From positions 1-41,484 of the forward strand of contig NZ_AEJF01000139.1 in the NCBI RefSeq assembly GCF_001028175.1: 41,484 bases of DNA, written 5' to 3'. The translations under genes were made by a program, and so were the position numbers. The number at the start of each line of letters is the position of its first letter. The first letter of the stretch is position 1. Below are positions 17,535 to 24,994 of this stretch, in pieces. The DNA comes from Caballeronia mineralivorans PML1(12) (GTDB lineage Bacteria; Pseudomonadota; Gammaproteobacteria; Burkholderiales; Burkholderiaceae). The notes beneath the pieces were generated by a model. That model searched no databases. It was not told the origin of the DNA and saw only the letters and a program-made list of their open reading frames with translations.

Positions 17535-18236
17535 ATGAAGATGCTGGATCCGGGTGTGGCACGCGTGCTTAAACGTTTGCACAATCCGCTGGAAGTAATG
17601 CTGACCTGCGTGCGTAGGTACGTCGCCTATCCGCTTAGCTTGCGTCATCTGGAGGAAATGATGGCCGAGCGTGGGATTGCGGTCGATCATTCCACGGTGC
17701 ACCGCTGGGCTATCAAGCTTCTACCCGTGCTTGAGAAGGCCTTCCGCCGGTGCAAACGGGCGGTCGGCAAGAGCTGGAGGATGGACGAAACCTATGTGAA
17801 GGTTCGCGGCGAATGGAGGTACCTCTATCGGGCTGTGGACAAGGAAGGCAACACGGTCGACTTTCTTCTGCGAGCCAGGCGGAACAAGGCTGCTGCCCAG
17901 CGGTATTTCGAAAAATCGATCCGGCAAAACGGCGTACCCGAGACGGTGACAATCGACAAAAGCGGAGCCAATCTGGCTGCGCTGCACGCGGTGAACGCCG
18001 AGCGCGATACACCCATCAAGATTCGCCAGGTCAAGTATTTGAACTACGTGGTTGAGCAGGACCATCGGGCCATCAAACGCATCACCCGCCCGATGTTGGG
18101 CTTCAAGGATTTTCGTTGTGCTCGCATCATCCTGTCCGGCATCGAAGTAATGCATATGATCAGGAAGGGGCAGATGAAAACCGAGAATGGAACCCATCCG
18201 TCCGCCGCAGAGCAGTTTTATTCGATGGTTATGTGA
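17535..18236 (+). CDS. IS6-family DDE transposase
   Basis: 233 residues, full length for IS6. An N-terminal helix-turn-helix region (PLSLRHLEEMMAERGIAVDHSTVHRW, residues about 33-58) precedes the catalytic core, with Asp84 in RMDETYVKV, Asp141 in TIDKSGAN and Glu174 in VVEQDHRAIKR. It catalyses replicative transposition that forms cointegrates and adjacent deletions. No stop or frameshift is seen, so it may be active. It differs clearly in sequence from the truncated IS6 transposase beside it, so the two are separate lineages and not a duplicated copy. Confidence 0.93.
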   Translation: MKMLDPGVARVLKRLHNPLEVMLTCVRRYVAYPLSLRHLEEMMAERGIAVDHSTVHRWAIKLLPVLEKAFRRCKRAVGKSWRMDETYVKVRGEWRYLYRAVDKEGNTVDFLLRARRNKAAAQRYFEKSIRQNGVPETVTIDKSGANLAALHAVNAERDTPIKIRQVKYLNYVVEQDHRAIKRITRPMLGFKDFRCARIILSGIEVMHMIRKGQMKTENGTHPSAAEQFYSMVM

Positions 18237-18272
18237 GCAGTCCTTGTCATTTCTGGTCTGCTCATCAAGATG

Positions 18273-18291
18273 GCCTTATTGCGACAGAACC
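18273..18291 (-). repeat. Right terminal inverted repeat of the intact IS6 element
   Basis: Plus-strand GCCTTATTGCGACAGAACC is the inverted match of 17472-17490. The following bases already belong to the HxlR-type gene fragment. Confidence 0.85.
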
Positions 18292-18438
18292 GCCGAAGGT
18301 CGAGTACGCGCTCACCCGTTCGGCCGTTCTCTGGCAAAGGCGTTGGGTCCGCTTTGTGTCTGGGGTACCGAGCATATGGGCGACGTCGAACGAATCAGCC
18401 TGCGCAGACAGGCTTCGCTCGACGTCGATGCACGGTAA
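18292..18438 (+). pseudogene. C-terminal fragment of an HxlR-family regulator, one-base deletion
   Basis: Directly after the IS end, one frame reads PKVEYALT and the next frame continues PFGRSLAKALGPLCVWGTEH and on to a TAA at 18436-18438. Joined, VEYALTPFGRSL...CVWGTEHM is the conserved end of the HxlR winged-helix family (compare the usual VEYxLTxxGxSLxPxLxxLxxW pattern). The switch is explained by loss of one C in ACC-CCG-TTC, seen here as ACCCGTTC at about 18323-18330. The N-terminal half was removed by the IS6 junction. The gene cannot work. The remaining 75 bases up to 18513 hold nothing recognisable. Confidence 0.75.
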
Positions 18439-18513
18439 GGGGGTTGTGCTGCTCGAATAGATTGACGATGACGTGGCGCCAGTCAGCTTGAATCCCGCGA
18501 GCGGTATCCCTCT

Positions 18514-19638
18514 TCAGGCCGTCGCCGCGCTCGCCGCCACCGTTTGCAGGCGTTTCAACGCTTCCCCGTTTTCACGGAACAGATGGGTATGCCGCACGCC
18601 AAAACCAGCATCGATGGATTGCCCATCGACCGCCGTCGATTCCCCTGACCCTTTCACCTGGATCAGCGCATCCCCGTCGAGATTCACATGCAGCAGCGTC
18701 TCGCCGCCGAGATGCTCGACGACCATGATCTTCCCCGACAACTTCCCGTCTGCACCGTTCGCGGCCGACTCTGCCAGATGTTCGGGACGAATGCCGAAGG
18801 TCAGCGTGTCGCCGGCTTTTACGCCACCCGCGCTGAACGGCAGCGTGATCGGTGCGCCGCCGGGCAAGCCGATTGTCACGCCGGACGCATCCGCACGCTG
18901 TACCGTGACAGGAAGGAAATTCATCTTGGGCGAGCCGATGAAACCCGCGACAAAGCGATTCACCGGCGTTCTGTAAAGCTCGAGCGGTGAGCCGATCTGT
19001 TCGACCTTGCCGTGATTCAACACAACAATACGATCCGCCATGGTCATGGCTTCCGTCTGGTCGTGCGTGACGTAGATCATGGTCGCGTTGAGCTGCTTGT
19101 GCAGCTTGATGAGCTCGAGGCGCATCTGCACGCGTAACGCGGCGTCAAGATTGGAGAGGGGTTCGTCGAAGAGAAACACCTTCGGTTCGCGCACGATCGA
19201 CCGTCCGATCGCAACCCGCTGCCGCTGTCCGCCGGACAGCGCGCGCGGCTTGCGCTCAAGCAACTGTTCGATCTGCAGGATTTGCGCGGCGCGTTGCACG
19301 CGTTCCTTGATCTGCGCTTCGGGCAGTTTGATCATCCGCAGTCCGAACGCAATGTTCTCGTAGACCGACATGTGCGGATACAGCGCATACGATTGGAACA
19401 CCATGGCCACGCCTCGTTGCGACGGCTCCAGGTCCGTCACGTCTTCACCGCCGATCAGCACTTGTCCCGAATCGCTGCGTTCCAGGCCGGCAATGGTGCG
19501 TAGCAACGTGGACTTACCGCAGCCCGAAGGCCCGACAAACACCATGAATTCACGGTCGGTCACGGCGATGTCCACGCTCTTCAACACCTCCGTACCGGCA
19601 AACGCTTTGCGGATCTGATGCAATTGAACTGCACTCAT
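18514..19638 (-). CDS. ABC importer ATPase, MalK/UgpC type (carbohydrate or polyol uptake)
   Basis: 374 residues. The nucleotide-binding domain has Walker A GPSGCGKST, Q-loop FQSYALYPHMSV, signature LSGGQRQRVAIGRS, Walker B VFLFDEPLSNLD and the switch HDQTEAMT. A C-terminal regulatory TOBE/OB region follows from about residue 235 (GIRPEHL). This is the CUT1 type that powers sugar, polyol and glycerol-phosphate importers. The start at 19638 was chosen because AGGAGA lies seven bases before it; the frame is open further upstream but that part crosses the promoter of the divergent operon. It very likely energises the permeases at 21340-23159, which have no ATPase of their own. Confidence 0.92.
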   Translation of the reverse strand: MSAVQLHQIRKAFAGTEVLKSVDIAVTDREFMVFVGPSGCGKSTLLRTIAGLERSDSGQVLIGGEDVTDLEPSQRGVAMVFQSYALYPHMSVYENIAFGLRMIKLPEAQIKERVQRAAQILQIEQLLERKPRALSGGQRQRVAIGRSIVREPKVFLFDEPLSNLDAALRVQMRLELIKLHKQLNATMIYVTHDQTEAMTMADRIVVLNHGKVEQIGSPLELYRTPVNRFVAGFIGSPKMNFLPVTVQRADASGVTIGLPGGAPITLPFSAGGVKAGDTLTFGIRPEHLAESAANGADGKLSGKIMVVEHLGGETLLHVNLDGDALIQVKGSGESTAVDGQSIDAGFGVRHTHLFRENGEALKRLQTVAASAATA

Positions 19639-19748
19639 GCGTGTCTCCTGCAGATGCTCGCGCCGTGAAGTGGCGAGAGCAATGGAACGGGCGTTGGCAT
19701 GCGCGTTTGCCTTGCAACGCAGCATGCAATGCCTTAGCGAATTTGTTC

Positions 19749-19777
19749 TTGACAACCTGTTCGCGTCCAAATATACA
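19749..19777 (+). promoter_or_regulatory. Sigma-70-type promoter of the polyol/sugar operon
   Basis: A perfect -35 TTGACA (19749-19754), 17-base spacer, and -10 TATACA (19772-19777) point towards the binding-protein gene, which starts about 130 bases after the expected transcription start. One of the best promoter matches in the window, so control is probably by repression. Confidence 0.8.
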
Positions 19778-19798
19778 ATTGTAAAACTGAAATTACAA
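19774..19798 (+). promoter_or_regulatory. Probable operator overlapping the -10 element
   Basis: The perfect palindrome TACAATTGTA (19774-19783) overlaps the -10 hexamer, and a further inverted half TTACAA (19793-19798) pairs with TTGTAA (19779-19784). The location would block RNA polymerase. The SorC-type regulator encoded in the same operon is the obvious candidate ligand-responsive protein; that link is inference. Confidence 0.55.
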
Positions 19799-19913
19799 GT
19801 GAAACGGAGTCGGTGGAAACGAGTGAGCGTGGCCGCAAAGAGTCGCTTGAGCAGCTCAGCCGGCCTTGATCGTGATTGGGTAATTTTAAAAAGAACTTCC
19901 CAGGAGACAGGCA

Positions 19914-21266
19914 ATGAAAAAGCGTTACACGCAGGCCGCTGCGTTCGCGGTGCTGAGCGTTACGGCATCCTTGCTCGCGGTATCGAATGCGTCCGCCTGG
20001 ACGCTGAAAGAAGCGGCCGAGCCGTATTCGGGTACCACCATCAAGGCCATTTTCCTCGACCGGCCCGGCTACAAGGCGGCCTCGGCACTGATTCCGCAAT
20101 TCGAGAAAGAGACCGGCATCAAGGTGCGTACGGAAGTGATTCCGTACGAGAACACCCGTGAAAAGCAGGTGCTCAACTTCGTGGGCGGTGGCGATCAGGA
20201 TGTCGTGCTGGTAGACGTGGTGTGGATCGGTGAATTTGCGAGCAACAAGTGGCTCGTGCCGATCAAGACCTTCACCGACAACCCCAAGCTCGCCGATCCG
20301 AATCTCAACCTGCCGGGCTTTTTCCCGATCCTGCTCGACTCGTTCGGCACCTGGGACAAGACCACCTACGGCCTGCCCTTCGATAACTACTCGGGCCTGA
20401 TGTTCTACAACAAATGCATGTTGAAGGACGCGGGTTTTAGCGAACCGCCGAAGACCTGGGACGAACTGCTCAACGTCTATGCGCCGAAACTGACCAAGCC
20501 CGACAAGAACCAGTTTGCGTTTGCGCTCCAGTCACGCCGTGGAGAAACCCAATCCGCCGACAGTTTCATGCGTGTGCTCTGGCCGCACGGCGGTTCGCTT
20601 CTCGATGCGAAATTCAAGTCGAACCTGATGTCGCCGCAGTCGCAGGCGGGCCTTGACTACCGGCAGAAGCTGATGAAATACATGCCGCCGGGCATCGTTG
20701 ACTACGACCACGCGGAGGCTGTGAATGCGCTCGCGCAAGGACAGGTCGCGATGATCACCGAGTGGTCGGCGTTCTATCCCACGCTCACGGACCCGAGCAA
20801 GTCGAAGATCGGCAACTGTCTCGCGATCACGACCGAACCGAAGGGTCCTGCAGGACTGAAGCCTGCGCTCGGCGGTTTCTCGCTGGCCGTGAATGCGAAG
20901 TCGAACGCGAAGAAGCAGGCGGCGTCGTGGCTCTTTATCCAGTGGATCACGTCCGAGGCGATGGCGAAGCCGTATCTGGATGCGGGCGGTGTCAGTGGCC
21001 GCATGGCGGTGTACAAGGACACGGCGATCCAGGACAAATATCCGTTCGTGAAGCCGATGGTGCAATCGTGGCAAGGCGGCGTGCCTGACTACCGGCCGCG
21101 CTTCCCGGAATGGCCGGCGGTGTCGGAGGTGATCGGCGAGTGGGGCAGCAAGATCATGCTCGGGCAGGTCACCGTGAAAGACGGCGCCAAGACGATCGGC
21201 GACAAGACGGAAGAGATCCTGAAGAAGGCGGGTTATTACGACGGCAAGAAGCCTTTGCTGAAGTAA
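19914..21266 (+). CDS. ABC transporter solute-binding protein, family 1 (sugar/polyol)
   Basis: 450 residues, periplasmic. A signal peptide of about 28 residues (MKKRYTQAAAFAVLSV, cleavage after SNASA) precedes a two-lobed binding protein: KAIFLDRPGYKAASALIPQFEKETGIKV, the DVVLVDVVWIGEFA strand, GLPFDNYSGLMFYNK, and GQVAMITEWSAF. This pattern fits CUT1-type binding proteins for sugars or sugar alcohols. AGGAGA precedes the ATG. As first gene after the promoter it would be the most abundant product. The dehydrogenases downstream suggest a pentitol or hexitol ligand; the ligand itself is not readable from sequence. Confidence 0.92.
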   Translation: MKKRYTQAAAFAVLSVTASLLAVSNASAWTLKEAAEPYSGTTIKAIFLDRPGYKAASALIPQFEKETGIKVRTEVIPYENTREKQVLNFVGGGDQDVVLVDVVWIGEFASNKWLVPIKTFTDNPKLADPNLNLPGFFPILLDSFGTWDKTTYGLPFDNYSGLMFYNKCMLKDAGFSEPPKTWDELLNVYAPKLTKPDKNQFAFALQSRRGETQSADSFMRVLWPHGGSLLDAKFKSNLMSPQSQAGLDYRQKLMKYMPPGIVDYDHAEAVNALAQGQVAMITEWSAFYPTLTDPSKSKIGNCLAITTEPKGPAGLKPALGGFSLAVNAKSNAKKQAASWLFIQWITSEAMAKPYLDAGGVSGRMAVYKDTAIQDKYPFVKPMVQSWQGGVPDYRPRFPEWPAVSEVIGEWGSKIMLGQVTVKDGAKTIGDKTEEILKKAGYYDGKKPLLK

Positions 21267-21339
21267 GGCCGGCGCAGCGAGACCGGCGCTAAACGCGCCT
21301 CGCTGCGCTTACAGACAAGGCAACCCCGCGGAGATGTTC

Positions 21340-22278
21340 ATGCTCAAGACCACGGTTCCTCCAGCGACTAGTGCGATGCGGCCGCGACCGCGCGCACGCT
21401 TTCGCTTCATGCCGCGCTCGCCTGCGTTCTGGTTTCTATTCCCTGCTGTCGCGGCACTGGCGATCATTGGCATCTATCCGCTGCTGCTCGCGGTCTACAA
21501 CTCGTTTCATCAGTACAAGCTGGCTGATCTCGCTGCGGGCACGCCGTTCGTCGGACTCGATAACTACATCGCCACGCTCACCGATCCCTCGTTCTGGGGC
21601 GCCCTCGGCCGCACCGTGGTGTTCCTGTGCCTGACCTTGCCGATCGAGATCGCGTTCGGTTTATTCGCCGCGCTGATGCTGCATCGCATGGCGTTGCCGT
21701 GGCTTCGTGTCGCGGCCCGGGTAGGCCTGGTCATTCCCATGGCGACGACCTATGCCGTGGTCGGCCTGATCGGCCGGCTGATCTTCAACCGCCAGTTCGG
21801 GGTGGTCAACTATCTGCTGAGCTTATTCGGTATTCCGCCGCTCGACTGGCTGGCGGACCCCACGCTTGCGTTCGTCTCCGTGATGATCATGGACATCTGG
21901 CAATGGACGCCGTTCTGCGCGCTGATCCTGCTGGCCGGCCTCGCGATGGTGCCGAAGGAAGCCGAGGAAGCCGCGCGCCTGGAGACGCCGAAGTGGAGCA
22001 AGATCCTGTGGCATCTGCAGCGGCCGTATCTGTTGCCGGGGCTCACTGCCATCCTGATCCTGCGTTCAGCCGACATGCTCAAGATGTTCGACGCGGTGTT
22101 CACCATGACCCGCGGCGGCCCTGGTACGGCGACTGAATTCATCAGCATCTACATCCAGCGCGTCGCGTTCCGTCTCTTCGATCAGGGCATGGCGTCCGCT
22201 CAGGCGGTCCTGCTGCTGATTCTTACGATCGTGTTGTCGCGTCTCTACATTCGTTTTGTTTATCGGGAGGCCGTGTGA
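21340..22278 (+). CDS. ABC sugar/polyol permease, MalF/UgpA type
   Basis: 312 residues with six predicted membrane helices. The N-terminal helix WFLFPAVAALAIIGIYPLLLAVYNSF is typical of this permease class. The EAA coupling loop, which docks the ATPase, reads EAEEAARLETPKWSKILWHLQRPYL and lacks the strict EAA...G spacing because Gly is replaced near the Lys. The start at 21340 is preferred over the ATG six bases earlier because GCGGAG ends only at 21333. The stop overlaps the next gene by 4 bases (GTGA). Confidence 0.9.
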   Translation: MLKTTVPPATSAMRPRPRARFRFMPRSPAFWFLFPAVAALAIIGIYPLLLAVYNSFHQYKLADLAAGTPFVGLDNYIATLTDPSFWGALGRTVVFLCLTLPIEIAFGLFAALMLHRMALPWLRVAARVGLVIPMATTYAVVGLIGRLIFNRQFGVVNYLLSLFGIPPLDWLADPTLAFVSVMIMDIWQWTPFCALILLAGLAMVPKEAEEAARLETPKWSKILWHLQRPYLLPGLTAILILRSADMLKMFDAVFTMTRGGPGTATEFISIYIQRVAFRLFDQGMASAQAVLLLILTIVLSRLYIRFVYREAV

Positions 22279-23159
22279 GCACATCAACCGGTACCAGCGC
22301 TGCTGCCATGTCGTTATCGCCACGTGCCCGTCGTGCAAGGAACGCGCGGCGGCGTGCCACGGTCTGGCATTTCATCGGCCTGCTGATCGTGTTTCTCACG
22401 TCGGTGTTTCCGTTCTACTGGATGGTCACGACCAGCCTCAAGAGCCAGGCCGACGCGCTCGCTGTGCCACCCGTGTGGTTCTTCACGCCGACGCTCGCTC
22501 ACTACACCGACGCGCTGTTCGAGCACGACGTGGCGCAAAGCTTGTTGAACTCGCTGATCGTGGCAAGCAGCGCGACCTTCCTGTCGATCCTGCTCGGCAC
22601 GCCCGCCGCTTACGCGCTTGCGCGCTTCGAGTTTCGCGGCAAGGAAGACCTCTGGTTCTGGTTCATCTCGAACCGGATGGTGAGCCCGGTCGTGCTCGCG
22701 GTGCCGTTTTTCCTGATCGCCACCAAGCTGGATATTGTCGATACGCATATCGTGCTGATCCTGCTGTATCTCACGTTCTCGCTGCCCATTGTCGTATGGA
22801 TCTGCACTGATCAGTTCCGCAACATCCCGGTCGAACTCGATGAAGCCGCGCGTCTGGACGGCGCATCGCCGTGGCGCATTTTCTGGCGTATCAATCTGCC
22901 GCTGGCGATGCCGGGCATTGTCGTCTCCGCCATCTTCGCGTTCATCTTTTCGTGGAACGACCTGCTGTATGCACTGGTCCTTACGCGCACGGACGCCATC
23001 ACCTCGCCCGTTGCAGCGACCAGCTACATGAGCGGGTACGAACTGCCGTGGGGCGAAATCATGGCTACAGGTACGCTGATCGTGCTTCCGATGGTCGTGT
23101 TCGCGTTGGCGGTATCGGGCCGGCTGGTGCAGGGACTCACCATGGGCGCGGTGAAATGA
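22275..23159 (+). CDS. ABC sugar/polyol permease, MalG/UgpE type
   Basis: 294 residues from a GTG start that overlaps the preceding stop. Six membrane helices are predicted; the first region reads FIGLLIVFLTSVFPFYWMV, then the typical TTSLKS. The coupling loop DEAARLDGASPWRIFWRINLPLAMPG is a textbook EAA motif. It pairs with the preceding permease to form the membrane channel of the importer. Confidence 0.92.
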   Translation: MSTSTGTSAAAMSLSPRARRARNARRRATVWHFIGLLIVFLTSVFPFYWMVTTSLKSQADALAVPPVWFFTPTLAHYTDALFEHDVAQSLLNSLIVASSATFLSILLGTPAAYALARFEFRGKEDLWFWFISNRMVSPVVLAVPFFLIATKLDIVDTHIVLILLYLTFSLPIVVWICTDQFRNIPVELDEAARLDGASPWRIFWRINLPLAMPGIVVSAIFAFIFSWNDLLYALVLTRTDAITSPVAATSYMSGYELPWGEIMATGTLIVLPMVVFALAVSGRLVQGLTMGAVK

Positions 23160-23196
23160 CGGGTGAATTAAGATCCGTGCGTCCCAACCGACACTG

Positions 23197-24198
23197 ATGA
23201 AGATCATGAATAAACCCGCGCCGCCCGCCGTTGCTCCGCTTGCTGAACCCTCAATGGATTCGTCCGTCGATCCCGAGGAGGAGTTGCAGGCGCGTGTGGC
23301 CTGGCATTACTACGTCGGCAACCTCACGCAGCAGGAGATCGCGGAACGTATTGGCAGCAACCGGGTGCGGGTGAACCGGCTGCTCGCAGCAAGCCGTGAA
23401 TCTGGGATGGTGCAGATCACCATCAACAACCGGCTTGCGCCGTGCGTAGCGCTGGAAGAAGCGCTGACGAAACGCTTCGGCCTGGAAGGCGCGGTGGTCG
23501 TACCGACGGGCGCCGACACCGACGCCAACATGGCCGCGCTCGGCATTGGCGCGGCGAATTATCTGTCACGGCAGATCGAGGCAGGGCAGACCATCGGGCT
23601 GGGTTGGGGACGCACCATTCGCGCCGTGTTGCGGGCGCTGCCGCAGCGCGCGTATGGACCGGTATCGGCGGTGTCGTTGCAGGGCGGGCTGTCGCATTGC
23701 CCGAGCATTAATACCTTTGACATCGTGTCCGACTTCGCCAATCTGTGTCAGGCCGACGGTTTCCTGTTCGCCGCGCCGATCTACGTGAGCAGTCAGAAAG
23801 TGCGCGACATGCTGCTGCAGGAAGACGCGGTTCGCGAGACCTACGAACGCGCGCGCCAGTCCGATCTTGCGTTGTTGACGTGCGGAGATCTGACCGAGTC
23901 ACTGGTGGTGACCTATGGCATCAACGACCCGGAGCAAGTGCGGGCGCTCGAGAAAGCGGGAGCAGTGGGCGACATGCTCGGGCACTTCATGGACGCCGAT
24001 GGCGAGGCGATCGATCACCCGCTGAACCGCCGCACCGTGGCGATCACGCTCGACGACCTGCGCAAGATTCGCCGCGTGGTGCTAGTGAGCGGCGGTGCGA
24101 AGAAATTTGTCGTGACGCGGGCGGCGTTGCGCGGGCGTTACCCGTCGGTGCTGGTCACTGACGAAGATACCGCGCAACGTCTTTGCAACGAACCGTGA
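23197..24198 (+). CDS. SorC-family (DeoR-like sugar-binding) transcriptional regulator
   Basis: 333 residues. An N-terminal HTH (about residues 40-70: YYVGNLTQQEIAERIGSNRVRVNRLL) is followed by the SorC sugar-binding domain (about 88-330), with GWGRTIRAVL, QGGLSHCP and GHFMDADGEAI. SorC regulators bind a phosphorylated or free sugar as inducer and commonly control the operon that encodes them. It sits between permease and dehydrogenase genes on the same strand, 37 bases after the permease and 7 bases before the SDR. The palindrome over the operon promoter is its likely target. Confidence 0.92.
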   Translation: MKIMNKPAPPAVAPLAEPSMDSSVDPEEELQARVAWHYYVGNLTQQEIAERIGSNRVRVNRLLAASRESGMVQITINNRLAPCVALEEALTKRFGLEGAVVVPTGADTDANMAALGIGAANYLSRQIEAGQTIGLGWGRTIRAVLRALPQRAYGPVSAVSLQGGLSHCPSINTFDIVSDFANLCQADGFLFAAPIYVSSQKVRDMLLQEDAVRETYERARQSDLALLTCGDLTESLVVTYGINDPEQVRALEKAGAVGDMLGHFMDADGEAIDHPLNRRTVAITLDDLRKIRRVVLVSGGAKKFVVTRAALRGRYPSVLVTDEDTAQRLCNEP

Positions 24199-24205
24199 GA
24201 CAACG

Positions 24206-24958
24206 ATGAACGTAGACCGCAATCGCGAGTTCGCCGACAAGACGGTCCTCGTCACCGGTGCGGGCAAGGGCATAGGCTACGCGAGCGCGATCCTGATGGC
24301 CGAGCGTGGCGCACGTGTCATTGCGCTGAGCCGGTCTCAAGCGGATCTGGATGCATTGAGCCACACGATCCCTTGCACGACGATCGCCGTCGATCTCGCC
24401 GATGCCGCCGCCACGCTCGCAGCGGCACAGCAAGCACTCCAGGCGCAGCCGGTCGATCTGCTGGTGAACTGCGCGGGCATCGTGGAGCTGGAGCCGTTTC
24501 TCGATACTTCCATCGACTCCTTCGATCTCACTATGGCCGTCAATGTGCGTGCCGCGATGATCGTCGCGCAGGAATGTGCGCGGTGCATGATTGCGCGCAG
24601 CGAGGGTGGTGCGATCGTCAATGTGTCCAGTATGGCCGCGCAGGTCGGTACACCCTTGCACGCGGCGTATTGCGCGTCCAAGGCTGCGCTCGACGCGATG
24701 ACCCGCGTCATGGCGGTTGAACTCGGCGTGCATGGCATTCGCGTCAACACGGTCAATCCCGTCGTCACGATGACGCCGATGGCGCAGAAAGTCTGGAGCG
24801 AACCCGCGAAATCCGGGCCAATGCTCGCCCGCATTCCCTTGCAACGATTCGTGCAGCCCGACGAAGTGGCGCGCGCGATCGCCTACCTGCTCAGCCGCGA
24901 CTCGAGCATGGTCAACGGTGTAAGCCTTGCTGTAGACGGCGGTTTCCAGGCCGGCTGA
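24206..24958 (+). CDS. Short-chain dehydrogenase resembling L-xylulose reductase (DCXR)
   Basis: 250 residues, cytosolic classical SDR. The cofactor loop TGAGKGIG is at 17-24, NCAG at 88-91, and catalytic Ser142, Tyr155 and Lys159 (YCASK) are all present. From memory, stretches such as VNPVVTMTPMAQKVWSEP, MLARIPL and the SRxQADLDxL after beta-2 follow animal and fungal dicarbonyl/L-xylulose reductases very closely; Arg43 in SRSQADLD favours NADPH. Such enzymes interconvert L-xylulose and xylitol, and reduce some dicarbonyls. It lies 7 bases after the SorC gene and before a xylitol-type dehydrogenase, which fits pentitol metabolism. Other ketose or polyol substrates remain possible. Confidence 0.85.
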   Translation: MNVDRNREFADKTVLVTGAGKGIGYASAILMAERGARVIALSRSQADLDALSHTIPCTTIAVDLADAAATLAAAQQALQAQPVDLLVNCAGIVELEPFLDTSIDSFDLTMAVNVRAAMIVAQECARCMIARSEGGAIVNVSSMAAQVGTPLHAAYCASKAALDAMTRVMAVELGVHGIRVNTVNPVVTMTPMAQKVWSEPAKSGPMLARIPLQRFVQPDEVARAIAYLLSRDSSMVNGVSLAVDGGFQAG

Positions 24959-24994
24959 ATTCACTACTCTTACTCATAGCAGAGGGCTTCAATC

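Larger units (their letters stand above)
17472..18291 (+). mobile_element. Intact IS6-family insertion sequence, about 820 bp
   Basis: Bounded by 19-base terminal inverted repeats matching at 17 positions (17472-17490 and 18273-18291) around one full-length transposase gene. Length and single-gene layout are typical of IS6. The 8 bases outside each end (CCACATAC and GCCGAAGG) do not match, so there is no target duplication. The left neighbour is a truncated IS6 transposase and the right neighbour a truncated HxlR regulator, so the element sits on a rearrangement or deletion junction, as replicative IS6 movement often produces. Confidence 0.9.

Noticed and set aside
16907..18291. The two IS6 copies as a composite transposon
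   Set aside because: The transposases are different in sequence, nothing lies between the two elements, and the first is truncated at the junction with the second.
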